DNA of 64,000 bases, taken from assembly GCA_964400675.1 (NCBI GenBank), contig CAYNVO010000011.1, positions 4,996 to 68,995 on the forward strand, written 5' to 3'. The notes under the pieces are model-generated. The model was not told the DNA's origin. It ran no database searches and worked only from the letters and a program-made list of their open reading frames with translations. A program made the translations under genes and the position numbers. Shown one piece after another: positions 25,988-34,542 of this stretch (positions are counted from its first letter, which is position 1; the number at the start of each line of letters is the position of its first letter). The stretch comes from 9FT-COMBO-48-23 sp964400675. Lineage in GTDB: Bacteria > Chloroflexota > Dehalococcoidia > GIF9 > UBA5629.

Positions 25988-26776
25988 TTATTTATCTTTG
26001 TCAGACACGATAAGGGTGGCGGGCAAATCATTAATCGGGTGGGGATAGACGTAGACTTCGGCTCCGTAAACCTCCTTGATAGTTTTTGCATTTATCACCG
26101 ATTCAGGAGTTCCGTGGCAGTAAACTCTTCCATCACTAAGCATTATCAGGCGGTCGCAATACTGAGATGCCAGGTTCAGGTCATGAAGCGTCACCACAAC
26201 AATTAGCCCTTGCTCTCGACATAACTGGCGGGCTAAATCCAGGGTTTCTATCTGATAATTAATATCTAAATTGGCGGTGGGTTCATCCATAAGTATTATT
26301 TTTGGTTCCTGAGCTAAGGCGCGGGCAATGGTCAGGCGTTGTCTTTCGCCTCCTGACAGCTCGCCCACCCTGCGTTCAGCATAAGCAAGCGTTTGGGTCG
26401 CTTTCATGGTCTTTTGTACTATAGCCAGGTCATGTTCTCCTTCATAGCGCAGTAGCCCTAGATGCGGAGTGCGCCCCATAAGCACCACCTCTAGGGCAGT
26501 GAATAGTTCAGGTAAGGTTGGATTTTGAGGGACAACAGCCACCAGTTGAGCTAAATCCCGGTGACTCATGTCGGCTATGTTCTTGCCATCGAGGAAGATG
26601 TGTCCTGAGCTCGGCTTAATCAGTTGGGTTATTCCTTTGATTACCGTTGATTTGCCGGAACCGTTAGGACCTATGATGCCCAGCATTTCTCCAGGCTTAG
26701 CTTCAAGGCTGATGTTATGGAGCACTGTTTGCTTGTTATAGCCCAGGCTGACGTTATCCAAGCGCAGTTTGAACAT
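25988..26776 (-). CDS. btuD: Corrinoid ABC transporter ATP-binding protein
   Basis: 262 residues. Walker A GPNGSGKST, signature LSGGERQRLTIARAL, Walker B ILMDEPTANLD and the switch His in VTLHDLNLA. It belongs to the FecE/BtuD/FhuC importer class. Neighbouring permease and binding-protein genes under a B12 riboswitch make corrinoid uptake far more likely than siderophore uptake. It follows btuC with no gap. Confidence 0.93.
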   Translation of the reverse strand: MFKLRLDNVSLGYNKQTVLHNISLEAKPGEMLGIIGPNGSGKSTVIKGITQLIKPSSGHIFLDGKNIADMSHRDLAQLVAVVPQNPTLPELFTALEVVLMGRTPHLGLLRYEGEHDLAIVQKTMKATQTLAYAERRVGELSGGERQRLTIARALAQEPKIILMDEPTANLDINYQIETLDLARQLCREQGLIVVVTLHDLNLASQYCDRLIMLSDGRVYCHGTPESVINAKTIKEVYGAEVYVYPHPINDLPATLIVSDKDK

Positions 26777-27856
26777 TTAGAATATTGCCCTCTTTTTTTG
26801 TCGCAGCAGATAAAGAAAGAAAGGAGCACCTATAAAGGCGGTTATTACGCCTACTGGTATCTCTGTAGGCGCCAGCATGGTTCGGGCGGCGGTATCAGCT
26901 AGAATTAAAAAAATAGCTCCGGCGAAGGTGGCTAAAGGCAGGAGGAAACGGTGGTCTGGACCCCAGATAAGCCGAACAGCATGTGGGACGATGATGCCGA
27001 CAAAGCCGATGATGCCACAGAAACAGACCGCAGCGGCGGTTATCAAGGTTGCAGCCCCGAGCAAAGTCAGCTTGACCTGTTCCACGTTGATGCCCAGCTG
27101 TTGGGCTTGTTCTTCGTCGAGCTGCATTACGTTTAAAGGTCGGGCATGAAGCCAGATGACTATTGTGCCGATGAGTATATAAGGTGCCACCATGCCTACC
27201 TGCCACCAACTGGTCAGGGAGAATGTGCCCAGCAGCCAGGAGATTATGCCGTGCAATTTGTCTCCCGATGCAATCATCAGGTAAGAAGTGATTGCAGCCA
27301 GGAAAGCGCCCAGGGCTACACCGGCTAGGATAAGGGTTGTCATAGGCAGGGTTTTACCGACTCTGGCTATGTAATAAACTACAGCTACGGCTGTAATAGC
27401 ACCAGTGAATGCCAGTAATGGAATGCTGGCAGCTTGCCAGGCTATGGGTAGCATGAAACCGATGACGGCTCCTAATGCTGCACCCTGGGCGACGCCAATG
27501 AGGTATGGGTCAGCCAGTGGATTGCGGAAAAGTCCCTGGTATGTGGTACCGGCCACGGCTAATGCGGCACCGACTAGTCCGGCTAGAAGCAACCGGGGCA
27601 GGCGTATGTCAAAAATGATTGTTTCTATATTGCTTGGCCAGGTTGCCTGGATATGGACGAACGGTAGTTTGTCTAATAGAACGTCGCATACCTTATCGAA
27701 GGGAATGTCAGTGCTGCCTACGGCTAAAGTCGCTATAAGTACTATTCCTAGAAGTATGACCAGTCCGACTATGGCATAAATTCGGCTACGCCAGTGGATT
27801 GGGTAAATGGCTGCAGTTTCTGATATGCTCGAATTCTTAAACAATTCTAATGCCAT
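26777..27856 (-). CDS. btuC: Corrinoid ABC transporter permease
   Basis: 359 residues with about ten transmembrane helices; FecCD family. Family landmarks are RLPRLLLAGLVGAALAVAG, YQGLFRNPLADPYLIG, the coupling-helix region AQQLGI and CGIIGFVGIIVPHAVRL. It works as a dimer with BtuD and receives corrinoid from BtuF. Its stop abuts btuD directly. Confidence 0.94.
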   Translation of the reverse strand: MALELFKNSSISETAAIYPIHWRSRIYAIVGLVILLGIVLIATLAVGSTDIPFDKVCDVLLDKLPFVHIQATWPSNIETIIFDIRLPRLLLAGLVGAALAVAGTTYQGLFRNPLADPYLIGVAQGAALGAVIGFMLPIAWQAASIPLLAFTGAITAVAVVYYIARVGKTLPMTTLILAGVALGAFLAAITSYLMIASGDKLHGIISWLLGTFSLTSWWQVGMVAPYILIGTIVIWLHARPLNVMQLDEEQAQQLGINVEQVKLTLLGAATLITAAAVCFCGIIGFVGIIVPHAVRLIWGPDHRFLLPLATFAGAIFLILADTAARTMLAPTEIPVGVITAFIGAPFFLYLLRQKKRAIF

Positions 27857-27910
27857 TCTTGTTCAGCCTTTACACCTCTAGCACTGATGTACATGCTTGT
27901 TTCTTTTCGG

Positions 27911-28825
27911 CTATTTGAAGAGTTCAGGGTGAATGAAGCAGGCCATTTGTTCCAGGGCTTCTACTATTCTGGGACCTGGGCGGTGTATCAGGTCGCCATC
28001 GATTTTATATATCCTGTCATTTAGCAGCGCCTGTGTATTTTTCAACCTGGTCTCAGTCTGTACATATTGCCAGGGCAGGTCTTCTCCAGTCCCCATGCCA
28101 ACGGAGGCTACTATTACCTGTGGGTCTCTGTAAATGACCGTCTCCAGGTCGATTGTCTTGTCGCCAGAGATATCAGAGGCGATGTTTTGTCCACCGGCAC
28201 TGCGGATTACATCATCAGCCAAAGTTCCTGTGCCGGCGGTCATCAGTGGGTCATGCCAGGTGACATAAAATACTCTCGGTTTTTGTTTTGAGGATAAGGT
28301 TTCTGTTTTGTCAGTTATAACTTCAATCCTTGACCTTAAGCTGCTGACCATCTCCGTAGCCTGTTTATTTTGTCCGGTGATTTTACCTACCAATGTTATG
28401 CTGTCCAGCACTTCAAGCAGGGAAGTTGGTGTTAGAGCCACAACTGTCAGTCCAAGTTCTTCCAGGGCAGGTATGACTGTTTTGCTGTGAATATTGGTTG
28501 CCAGCACCAGGTCCGGCTCAAGTGAGACAACCTTTTCTATGTCGACAGTGCTGAACCCCCCCACTTTAAGTTTAGTTGTAGCCGCCTGAGGATAATTACA
28601 ATACTCAGTAACTCCGACCACTTTATCGCCCAGGCCGAGAGCGAACAAGATTTCGGTATTGCTCGGTGATAGAGAGATTATTCGTTGGGGTGTTTTTTCG
28701 ATTGCTACGCTTCTGCCAAGGCCGTCAACTATATTGCCCGGCGTAGATTGTGCAGCACAACTGGGGCAAAGAAGAAATGCTAGTGCTAACAGGATAAGGA
28801 AGTATTTTGGGCTATGTTGGCTCAT
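27911..28825 (-). CDS. btuF: Corrinoid ABC transporter substrate-binding protein
   Basis: 304 residues from the ATG at 28825, chosen for the AAGGAG 6 bp upstream; the frame is open to 28876 but that part lies in the leader. A signal peptide (LILLALAFLLCPSCAAQ) has a Cys that could be lipidated, though the lipobox is weak. The periplasmic-binding core follows: RIISLSPSNTEILFALG, VGVTEYCNYP and LEPDLVLA. It is the first gene of the operon after the cobalamin riboswitch, which supports corrinoid as ligand. Confidence 0.93.
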   Translation of the reverse strand: MSQHSPKYFLILLALAFLLCPSCAAQSTPGNIVDGLGRSVAIEKTPQRIISLSPSNTEILFALGLGDKVVGVTEYCNYPQAATTKLKVGGFSTVDIEKVVSLEPDLVLATNIHSKTVIPALEELGLTVVALTPTSLLEVLDSITLVGKITGQNKQATEMVSSLRSRIEVITDKTETLSSKQKPRVFYVTWHDPLMTAGTGTLADDVIRSAGGQNIASDISGDKTIDLETVIYRDPQVIVASVGMGTGEDLPWQYVQTETRLKNTQALLNDRIYKIDGDLIHRPGPRIVEALEQMACFIHPELFK

Positions 28826-28917
28826 TATTTTTCTCCTTTGCGTCAATCGCAAATTAAAATCCCCATGCTCCAACAAGCAAGGGGATTAATTCTAAATAAT
28901 AAATCCCACCCCCTTAC

Positions 28918-29047
28918 TCCGCGGAGGTAGCCATACCTAGTAGGGTCGATGTTCTGACTATTACAGCAGGCGGGACTGTGCCGGGATTTCACCGGCTTGC
29001 ATTCCAATTAAGCCCAAGATTGCCCCTGGGCACCCTACCGCAGCTAT
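28918..29047 (-). ncRNA. Cobalamin riboswitch
   Basis: On the minus strand the B12-binding core is plain: GCCGGTGAAATCCCGGC followed by CAGTCCCGCC and TGCTGTAA (about 29000-28958). It is enclosed by a long-range helix, GGTAGGGT (29040-29033) with ACCCTACT (28947-28940). A self-complementary CTCCGCGGAG lies at the 3' side, then a G-rich stretch. CTCC could pair with the btuF SD AAGGAG, so control may act on translation as well as elongation; the expression platform is not resolved. It lies between the promoter at 29061-29089 and btuF, and should repress the whole operon when cobalamin is plentiful. Confidence 0.93.
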
Positions 29048-29060
29048 TAAGTTTGTTAAC

Positions 29061-29089
29061 AGAATACCTGGAAATCGGTATAAAGTCAA
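29061..29089 (-). promoter_or_regulatory. Sigma-70-like promoter of the B12 operon
   Basis: Minus strand TTGACT (29089-29084) and TATTCT (29066-29061) with a 17-bp spacer, directly upstream of the riboswitch. Confidence 0.65.
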
Positions 29090-29256
29090 TAGAGCCAATA
29101 TATCGAATGAGCCGGGCATACTACAAATCACCTTTCCTGATTGCCGGCTAGTTGCTTTCTGCTGATTTAGAATAAATCTTGATTGATGTATTACTGGCAA
29201 CCTACTTGACAAAGATCCGTCGTTCCTTTATTTTATGAGTATTGAGGTACGAAGAG

Positions 29257-30921
29257 ATGGGTGGGCGGAGGACAAAGCCCCAACTTGCCTCTGGAGATAA
29301 GGCTCTAGACTTAAGTCTGCAAGACTTGGTTAATAGTCTGGAAGACGAACTTTTTATCGTAGACAATGAATATCATATAAAGTTCGTTAACTTAGCTATC
29401 ATGCAGAGGTTGGGTGGACATGCCGCTTCTCCAGTTGGCAGACTGTGTTACGATGTCTTTGAGGCTAGAGGAAGTCCTTGCAGCTCACACTTGTGGTTAT
29501 GCCCTATAAACAAAGTATTACACAGCGGTAAATCAGTTGTAATCGTTCATCCCAGATATCCTATAAGCTCGGACATTGTCTCAAACGAACACATTAGAAT
29601 CGTTATGTACCCACTAAGAGATAGCCGCGGCAACATAAGCGCTGTCGCTGAGTTAAGACGAGACGTCACTGTAGAAAAAGAGATGGAGCATCAGGTTCTG
29701 AGACGTCATCATTATCTTCAAGCTTTAAGTCGTATTTCAAGCGCTACGAGCGGGTTGCGGAATTTGAATAGTATCTTAAATGTATGTCTAGACATTGCCT
29801 TGGAGTCTGTCGATGGTGAAATAGGGGGTATTCTGCTTTTTGATGAACAAAAACAAAGGCTACATTATCGTGTTTCTCGTGGTTTATCCGCCAAATATGT
29901 TGAGAAAATGCAGATGGCTCCGGGAGAAGGGATAGCGGGCAGAGTGGTGAAAACTGGGGAGCCTATCCTGGTGGAGGACATCTCAAAAGACGCACGTGTT
30001 GTTCATAAGGATTTGATCAGTACTGAGGGACTTAAGGGATTTGCCAGCGTTCCATTGAAAGCGAAGGAAAAAGTTGTAGGTGTGATTAACATGGCGAGTC
30101 ATATGCCAGGCCGATTCAGGGAGGATGACATCTATCTTTTAAACTCAATGGGTTGTCAGATAGGAATTGCAATTGAGCAGGCGAGACTCTATGACCGTCT
30201 GGCAAGTGCAGCGAGGAGGTACCAGGCTCTTCTTCGGCATGCTTTGACTGCTCAAGAGGATGAAAGAAAGAGAATTGCTCGCGAGCTCCATGATGAGACC
30301 AGCCAGGCTATTACCAGCTTGACTCTCAGTCTGCAAGCAATTATGGGGATGGCTGAAATGAAGGGCATTGTAGATAAAGACATCATAGAAAGGCTTAGAT
30401 CAACACATGCCTATACAGTTCATGCTGGCAATGAAATAGTTAAGCTTATGAAGGAACTCCGCCCCACATTATTGGATGAGCTTGGAATGCCTGCAGCTAT
30501 TCATCGCTATGCCAAAGATACCCTTCAAACTCAAGGTGTTGGTGTAACTGCTGAATTTTTGGGTACAGACGGGCGTTTTCCCCCGGAGACCGAAGTAACG
30601 CTTTTCCGTGTTGCTCAGGGACTTATAGGGAACATCTTGAAGCATTCAGGTGCGAAAAATGCTGTAATTAAGCTAGAGTGTGATAACGCCAAATGTGTAT
30701 TAAAAATCGAAGATGACGGCAAAGGTTTTAATGTTAGCAAGCTTACACGTGTAGATCATAGCGGTCGGGGTGCGGGTCTATTCACCATGAAGGAGAGAGT
30801 GAGGTTGGCAGGAGGTAATTGTAAGATTGAATCCCGGCCGGGACAAGGAACCAAAGTTACGGTGAATATCCCGCTCCCTGCGAGTGAGGTAGATGAAAAA
30901 GATAAAAGTCTTGATAGTTGA
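29257..30921 (+). CDS. PAS-GAF sensor histidine kinase (NarL-partner type)
   Basis: 554 residues from the ATG at 29257, with GAGGT 7 bp upstream; a TTG at 29242 is an alternative. Residues below count from that TTG. PAS domain about 25-145 with a Cys pair (C80, C87) in SPCSSHLWLCPINKVL; GAF domain about 165-315 (GEGIAGRVVKTGEP); HisKA_3 with phospho-His H350 in RELHDETSQ; N box GLIGNILKHSG; G boxes DDGKGFN and GRGAGLFTMKER. There is no transmembrane helix, so it senses a cytoplasmic signal. The next gene, its regulator, overlaps by 29 bp. It is divergent from the B12 operon and upstream of the C1 genes. Confidence 0.93.
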   Translation: MGGRRTKPQLASGDKALDLSLQDLVNSLEDELFIVDNEYHIKFVNLAIMQRLGGHAASPVGRLCYDVFEARGSPCSSHLWLCPINKVLHSGKSVVIVHPRYPISSDIVSNEHIRIVMYPLRDSRGNISAVAELRRDVTVEKEMEHQVLRRHHYLQALSRISSATSGLRNLNSILNVCLDIALESVDGEIGGILLFDEQKQRLHYRVSRGLSAKYVEKMQMAPGEGIAGRVVKTGEPILVEDISKDARVVHKDLISTEGLKGFASVPLKAKEKVVGVINMASHMPGRFREDDIYLLNSMGCQIGIAIEQARLYDRLASAARRYQALLRHALTAQEDERKRIARELHDETSQAITSLTLSLQAIMGMAEMKGIVDKDIIERLRSTHAYTVHAGNEIVKLMKELRPTLLDELGMPAAIHRYAKDTLQTQGVGVTAEFLGTDGRFPPETEVTLFRVAQGLIGNILKHSGAKNAVIKLECDNAKCVLKIEDDGKGFNVSKLTRVDHSGRGAGLFTMKERVRLAGGNCKIESRPGQGTKVTVNIPLPASEVDEKDKSLDS

Positions 30922-31546
30922 TGATCACACTCTCGTGAGAGACGGAATCCGGGCTTTACTAGGTTTAGTTGCCGATATAGAAGTGGTTGGTGAGGCAACG
31001 AATGGCAGGGACGCACTGGAAAAAGTCGAACAGCTTGCCCCAGATGTGGTACTGATGGATCTGTCAATGCCTATTATGGGTGGGCTTGAAACAACACGGA
31101 GAATACGCAAGAAACACCCGGCGACGAAAGTGTTGGCACTAACCCAATATGATGATAGCGACTATGTAGTCCCTGTTATCGAAGCAGGAGCTCGTGGTTT
31201 TGTTACTAAGATGGCGGCGTTTTCAGAACTTGCCTCAGCTATTCAAGCCGTGTATAGCGGAGATTCTTATCTGTCGCCTTCGGCAGCAAAGGCGCTTGTT
31301 CAAGAATACCAGCAAAAAACCACTGTAGAGGGGGAAAAAGACCCTTATAATCAGTTGACAGACAGAGAGAGAGAAGTGCTTAAGCTTGTTGTCGAAGGGT
31401 ACACTGCTCGCGAAATAGCAGATATACTGGTCATCAGTCCTAAAACAGTGGAGTGGTATAAAAGTAACTTAATGAATAAGATTAACATCCATAACAAAAC
31501 TGACCTCATTAAGTTTGCCATACGCAAAGGAATTATAGCCGCGTGA
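30893..31546 (+). CDS. NarL/FixJ-type response regulator
   Basis: 217 residues. Receiver domain with acidic pair D10/D11, phospho-acceptor D56 in LMDLSMP and Lys in FVTKMAAF. The C-terminal LuxR-type HTH has LTDREREVLKLVVEGYT and AREIADILVISPKTVEWY. It is coupled by overlap to the preceding histidine kinase. Probable targets are the C1 operon starting about 190 bp downstream and/or the B12 operon; this is inference from position. Confidence 0.95.
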   Translation: MKKIKVLIVDDHTLVRDGIRALLGLVADIEVVGEATNGRDALEKVEQLAPDVVLMDLSMPIMGGLETTRRIRKKHPATKVLALTQYDDSDYVVPVIEAGARGFVTKMAAFSELASAIQAVYSGDSYLSPSAAKALVQEYQQKTTVEGEKDPYNQLTDREREVLKLVVEGYTAREIADILVISPKTVEWYKSNLMNKINIHNKTDLIKFAIRKGIIAA

Positions 31547-31672
31547 TGACCCGGGCGAAGTTCCTCCGCTAATCTTAAGCCGCTTCTGCCCCAGATTCTT
31601 CCCAACAAAAATCAAGTGTTATTCCAGTAATAATTCTGGGGATCGAGCCATGTTTTCTTAGAGGTTTTCCTA

Positions 31673-31701
31673 TTGTCGCTTAATTTATAACCATGTACTA
31701 T
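31673..31701 (+). promoter_or_regulatory. Possible promoter of the redox-metV-metF operon
   Basis: TTGTCG (31673-31678) and TACTAT (31696-31701) with a 17-bp spacer, 37 bp before the ATG. The consensus match is moderate. Confidence 0.35.
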
Positions 31702-31738
31702 TCTCGTAGATTTAGTAGTTTCTGTTCAGAAAGAGCCT

Positions 31739-33862
31739 ATGTATCCATCTACAGCAAAAGGCGCCAATAAATATCAGCCCGATAAAATGACAAAATTCTC
31801 TTTTGATCATAGCCTAGTTCCACCATGCCAAGCTGCATGTCCGTTACATATGGAAATACGTGAATATGTTGATTTAGTTGCCCAGGGAAGGATTATGGAA
31901 GCTCTGCAAGTGATAAGGGATGGTAATCCGTTCCCCTCTATTTGTGCTTATGTTTGTACTCACCCATGTGAGGATGCTTGCAGGCGTAGCCAGGTGGACA
32001 AGCCTGTTGCCATTCGTGCGCTGAAGAGGTTTGCAGTTGAATTTGGTGGTGATAGAAGAATCCGTGCTGAGGCAGAAACTATGCATAGTGAGAGGGTAGC
32101 TATAGTAGGTTCTGGCCCAGCAGGGATGGCCTGTGCCTACTATTTACGAAAATTGGGTTATCCTGTAACTATCTTCGAAGCTCATTCTGGTGTAGGTGGC
32201 ATGCTTCGGGTAGGTATTCCACAGTATAGGCTTCCCCGTGAAGTACTGAATACAGAAGTGCAAAGGTTGATGCAGATGGGCGTTGAAATAAGGACAAATA
32301 CGCGTGTAGTCTCATTAGACCTGCTATCTGACATGGGTTACAAAGCCATCTTTATAACTATTGGTGCTCACCAAAGCCTTAGGATGGGCATAGAGGGTGA
32401 GGATGGCCCCGGTGTAATAGATGGTGCCACTTTTCTCCGCGAGGTGAATCTTGGTCTCAAACCATCTTTAGGTAAGAAAGTTGCTGTAGTGGGAGGTGGT
32501 AATGTAGCAGTTGATGCTGCGCGTACAGCTCTCCGCTTAGGCGCACACAAAGTAAGTATTCTCTACCGTCGCAGCCGGGCAGAAATGCCAGCAGACCCGA
32601 TAGAAATAGAGCAAGCCTTGGAAGAAGGGATTGACATTCGCTTCTTGGTGGTGCCGGTTAAATTAAAAAGGCGTAATGGGCAGTTAAGTATAAGTTGTAT
32701 AAAGATGGAGCTTGGCGAACCTGATGCTACCGGTAGACGGCAGCCTATACCTATTAAAGGCAGCGAATTCAATAGGCAGGTAGACATACTGATTACAGCT
32801 ATTGGACAGTCACCTCAGGCTCCAAGTGATTTCCGTCTGCGTATCGGCAGAGGGAGCACTATTCATGTTGACCCAGTCACTCTTACTACAAATAGGGTGG
32901 GAGTTTTTGCTGGTGGTGATGCTGTCACTGGACCGGCGACCGTAACCGAAGCTTTGGCATCTGGTAGGCTGGCAGCTTTTCGTATTGATGATTATCTTCA
33001 GCATAGATATCCGCAAGTTGACAAGGAAATGCGGTCACATTTGCAAGGTGATCTGTTGCCTGAGACTGTAGAGATGATCAGAAAAATAGGTCGGCTTGAA
33101 CCTCCGATTCTGCCGCCTGAAGCAAGAATAGAAGATTTCAAGGCGGTGGAGTCGGTTTATGATTGGTCAACTGCTGTTAATGAAGCAAGAAGGTGTCTTC
33201 GGTGTGGTATGGGGGCTGAAATTGTGTCACAAGATAAATGTGCCACTTGCCTGAATTGTATAAGAGTCTGCCCATATCATGTTCCACGCCTCGATGTTAA
33301 CGGTGCAGTTCAGATACCAGTTGAGCAATGCCTGGCTTGTGGTATATGTGTTGCGGAATGTCCGGCGAAAGCGATAGTTCTGCGGAAGCCATATGACCAG
33401 AGACAGGTAACCGACGAACTACATTATATACTTAAGTCCGCAGAGAAATCGAAATTCAAGCCGTTCATCGTCGGTTTTTGCTGCCAGTATGGACTTTTTG
33501 GTACTGGCACTCTGGCAAACCTGTGGCGGGAAGCTAAAGCTGGCATCTGGATAGTGCCTGTCTTGTGTGTGGCAAAAGTGGAGGCCGAACATATGTTGCA
33601 TGCCTTTGAGATGGGCGCAGAAGGAGTTTTCATTGCTGGATGTGGTGAACAATGCGCTAGGGAGAATACGGCGTTGTGGATTAGTCAACGTGTTGGTAAG
33701 GTTAGAAAGACGTTAGCTCAGATCGGTCTTGAGCCTGAGCGAATACGAGATTTTATGTTGAGCTCTGCTAATGAAGATATTGCTCAGGACCTGGATAAGT
33801 TCGTTGAACAAATAACCGGGTTATATTTTACCTCGACAATAGTGCAGGAGGTGAAAAGTTGA
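31739..33862 (+). CDS. Fused GltD-like flavoprotein / 2x[4Fe-4S] / MvhD electron-transfer protein
   Basis: 707 residues. (1) N-terminal [4Fe-4S] domain of the GltD type, with C30xxxC34 and C69xxxC73xxxC77xxxC81. (2) FAD domain with VGSGPAGMACAYYL (123-136) and a second nucleotide site, VAVVGGGNVAVDAARTAL (~254). (3) Two ferredoxin motifs, CATCLNCIRVCP and CLACGICVAECP. (4) A C-terminal MvhD/FlpD-like domain (about 580-690): IVGFCCQYG, VPVLCVAKVEAEHMLHAF and GAEGVFIAGC. metV overlaps its end by 4 bp and metF follows. In acetogens MetFV pairs with HdrABC-MvhD or RnfC2; this single chain may do that job, moving electrons between NAD(P)H, ferredoxin and methylene-THF. It is not a glutamate synthase: no large subunit is present. 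Confidence 0.85.
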   Translation: MYPSTAKGANKYQPDKMTKFSFDHSLVPPCQAACPLHMEIREYVDLVAQGRIMEALQVIRDGNPFPSICAYVCTHPCEDACRRSQVDKPVAIRALKRFAVEFGGDRRIRAEAETMHSERVAIVGSGPAGMACAYYLRKLGYPVTIFEAHSGVGGMLRVGIPQYRLPREVLNTEVQRLMQMGVEIRTNTRVVSLDLLSDMGYKAIFITIGAHQSLRMGIEGEDGPGVIDGATFLREVNLGLKPSLGKKVAVVGGGNVAVDAARTALRLGAHKVSILYRRSRAEMPADPIEIEQALEEGIDIRFLVVPVKLKRRNGQLSISCIKMELGEPDATGRRQPIPIKGSEFNRQVDILITAIGQSPQAPSDFRLRIGRGSTIHVDPVTLTTNRVGVFAGGDAVTGPATVTEALASGRLAAFRIDDYLQHRYPQVDKEMRSHLQGDLLPETVEMIRKIGRLEPPILPPEARIEDFKAVESVYDWSTAVNEARRCLRCGMGAEIVSQDKCATCLNCIRVCPYHVPRLDVNGAVQIPVEQCLACGICVAECPAKAIVLRKPYDQRQVTDELHYILKSAEKSKFKPFIVGFCCQYGLFGTGTLANLWREAKAGIWIVPVLCVAKVEAEHMLHAFEMGAEGVFIAGCGEQCARENTALWISQRVGKVRKTLAQIGLEPERIRDFMLSSANEDIAQDLDKFVEQITGLYFTSTIVQEVKS

Positions 33863-34542
33863 TAGTTGCGGAACAGAAGCCTCTTGAAGCAATCAGGCAA
33901 ATGATTGCTCCATACCATAGGGTGTTGATTCTTGGCTGTGGTACATGTATGACAGTCTGTGATGCTGGCGGTGAACGTGAAGTATCCTTTCTCCATTGTT
34001 CATTACGATTGATACAGGCAAAAAGCGGAGAAGAGCCACATATCTTTTCTGAGTATATTTTGAAAAGGCAGTGTGACCCTGAATTTATAGACCTTCTTGT
34101 TGATAAAGTCAGTGATGTGGATGCCATTCTTTCCTTGGGTTGTGGTATAGGTGTGCAAGCCATAGCTGAATGTTTCCCAGATATGCCCGTATTGCCTGGT
34201 GTTAATACCTCTTTTATGGGTATGGCTAAGGAGTGGGGGGTCTGGGATGAGCGGTGCGTTGCGTGTGGAGATTGCAGGCTGGAGGATACTGCTGGCATTT
34301 GCCCTATTACCAGGTGCACCAAGGGAATATTAAATGGGCCTTGTGCCGGCACCAAAAATGGTAAATGTGAAGCAAGTAAAGACATGGAGTGCGCGTGGAT
34401 TCTCATCTATCAGCGACTGGAAAGGCTGCAGCAACTTGAGAAAATGCGCCGATATTACCCGCCGAGAAATTTCCGCGCCGTCCCAAGGCCAAAGAGGCTT
34501 GTAAAAAAAGTTAGTGTTGGTGCAGGAGAAAGCGATGGCTAA
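33859..34542 (+). CDS. metV: MetV, methylenetetrahydrofolate reductase C-terminal-type Fe-S/zinc protein
   Basis: 227 residues, the MTHFR_C (MetV) family. Cys clusters: LGCGTCMTVCDAGG near residue 30, LGCGIG near 92 and a dense set, CVACGDC...CPITRCTKG...GPCAG...KC, at about 133-175. MetV binds MetF in acetogens and carries iron-sulphur clusters that deliver electrons to it. The start is TTG 33859, overlapping the upstream stop as TTGA, with GGAGGTG 6 bp before it. It overlaps metF by 8 bp; the three genes form one translation-coupled unit. Confidence 0.9.
   Translation: MIVAEQKPLEAIRQMIAPYHRVLILGCGTCMTVCDAGGEREVSFLHCSLRLIQAKSGEEPHIFSEYILKRQCDPEFIDLLVDKVSDVDAILSLGCGIGVQAIAECFPDMPVLPGVNTSFMGMAKEWGVWDERCVACGDCRLEDTAGICPITRCTKGILNGPCAGTKNGKCEASKDMECAWILIYQRLERLQQLEKMRRYYPPRNFRAVPRPKRLVKKVSVGAGESDG

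Noticed and set aside
31739..33862. Glutamate synthase small subunit
   Set aside because: The FAD part is GltD-like, but ferredoxin and MvhD domains follow and the gene overlaps metV; no gltB is present.
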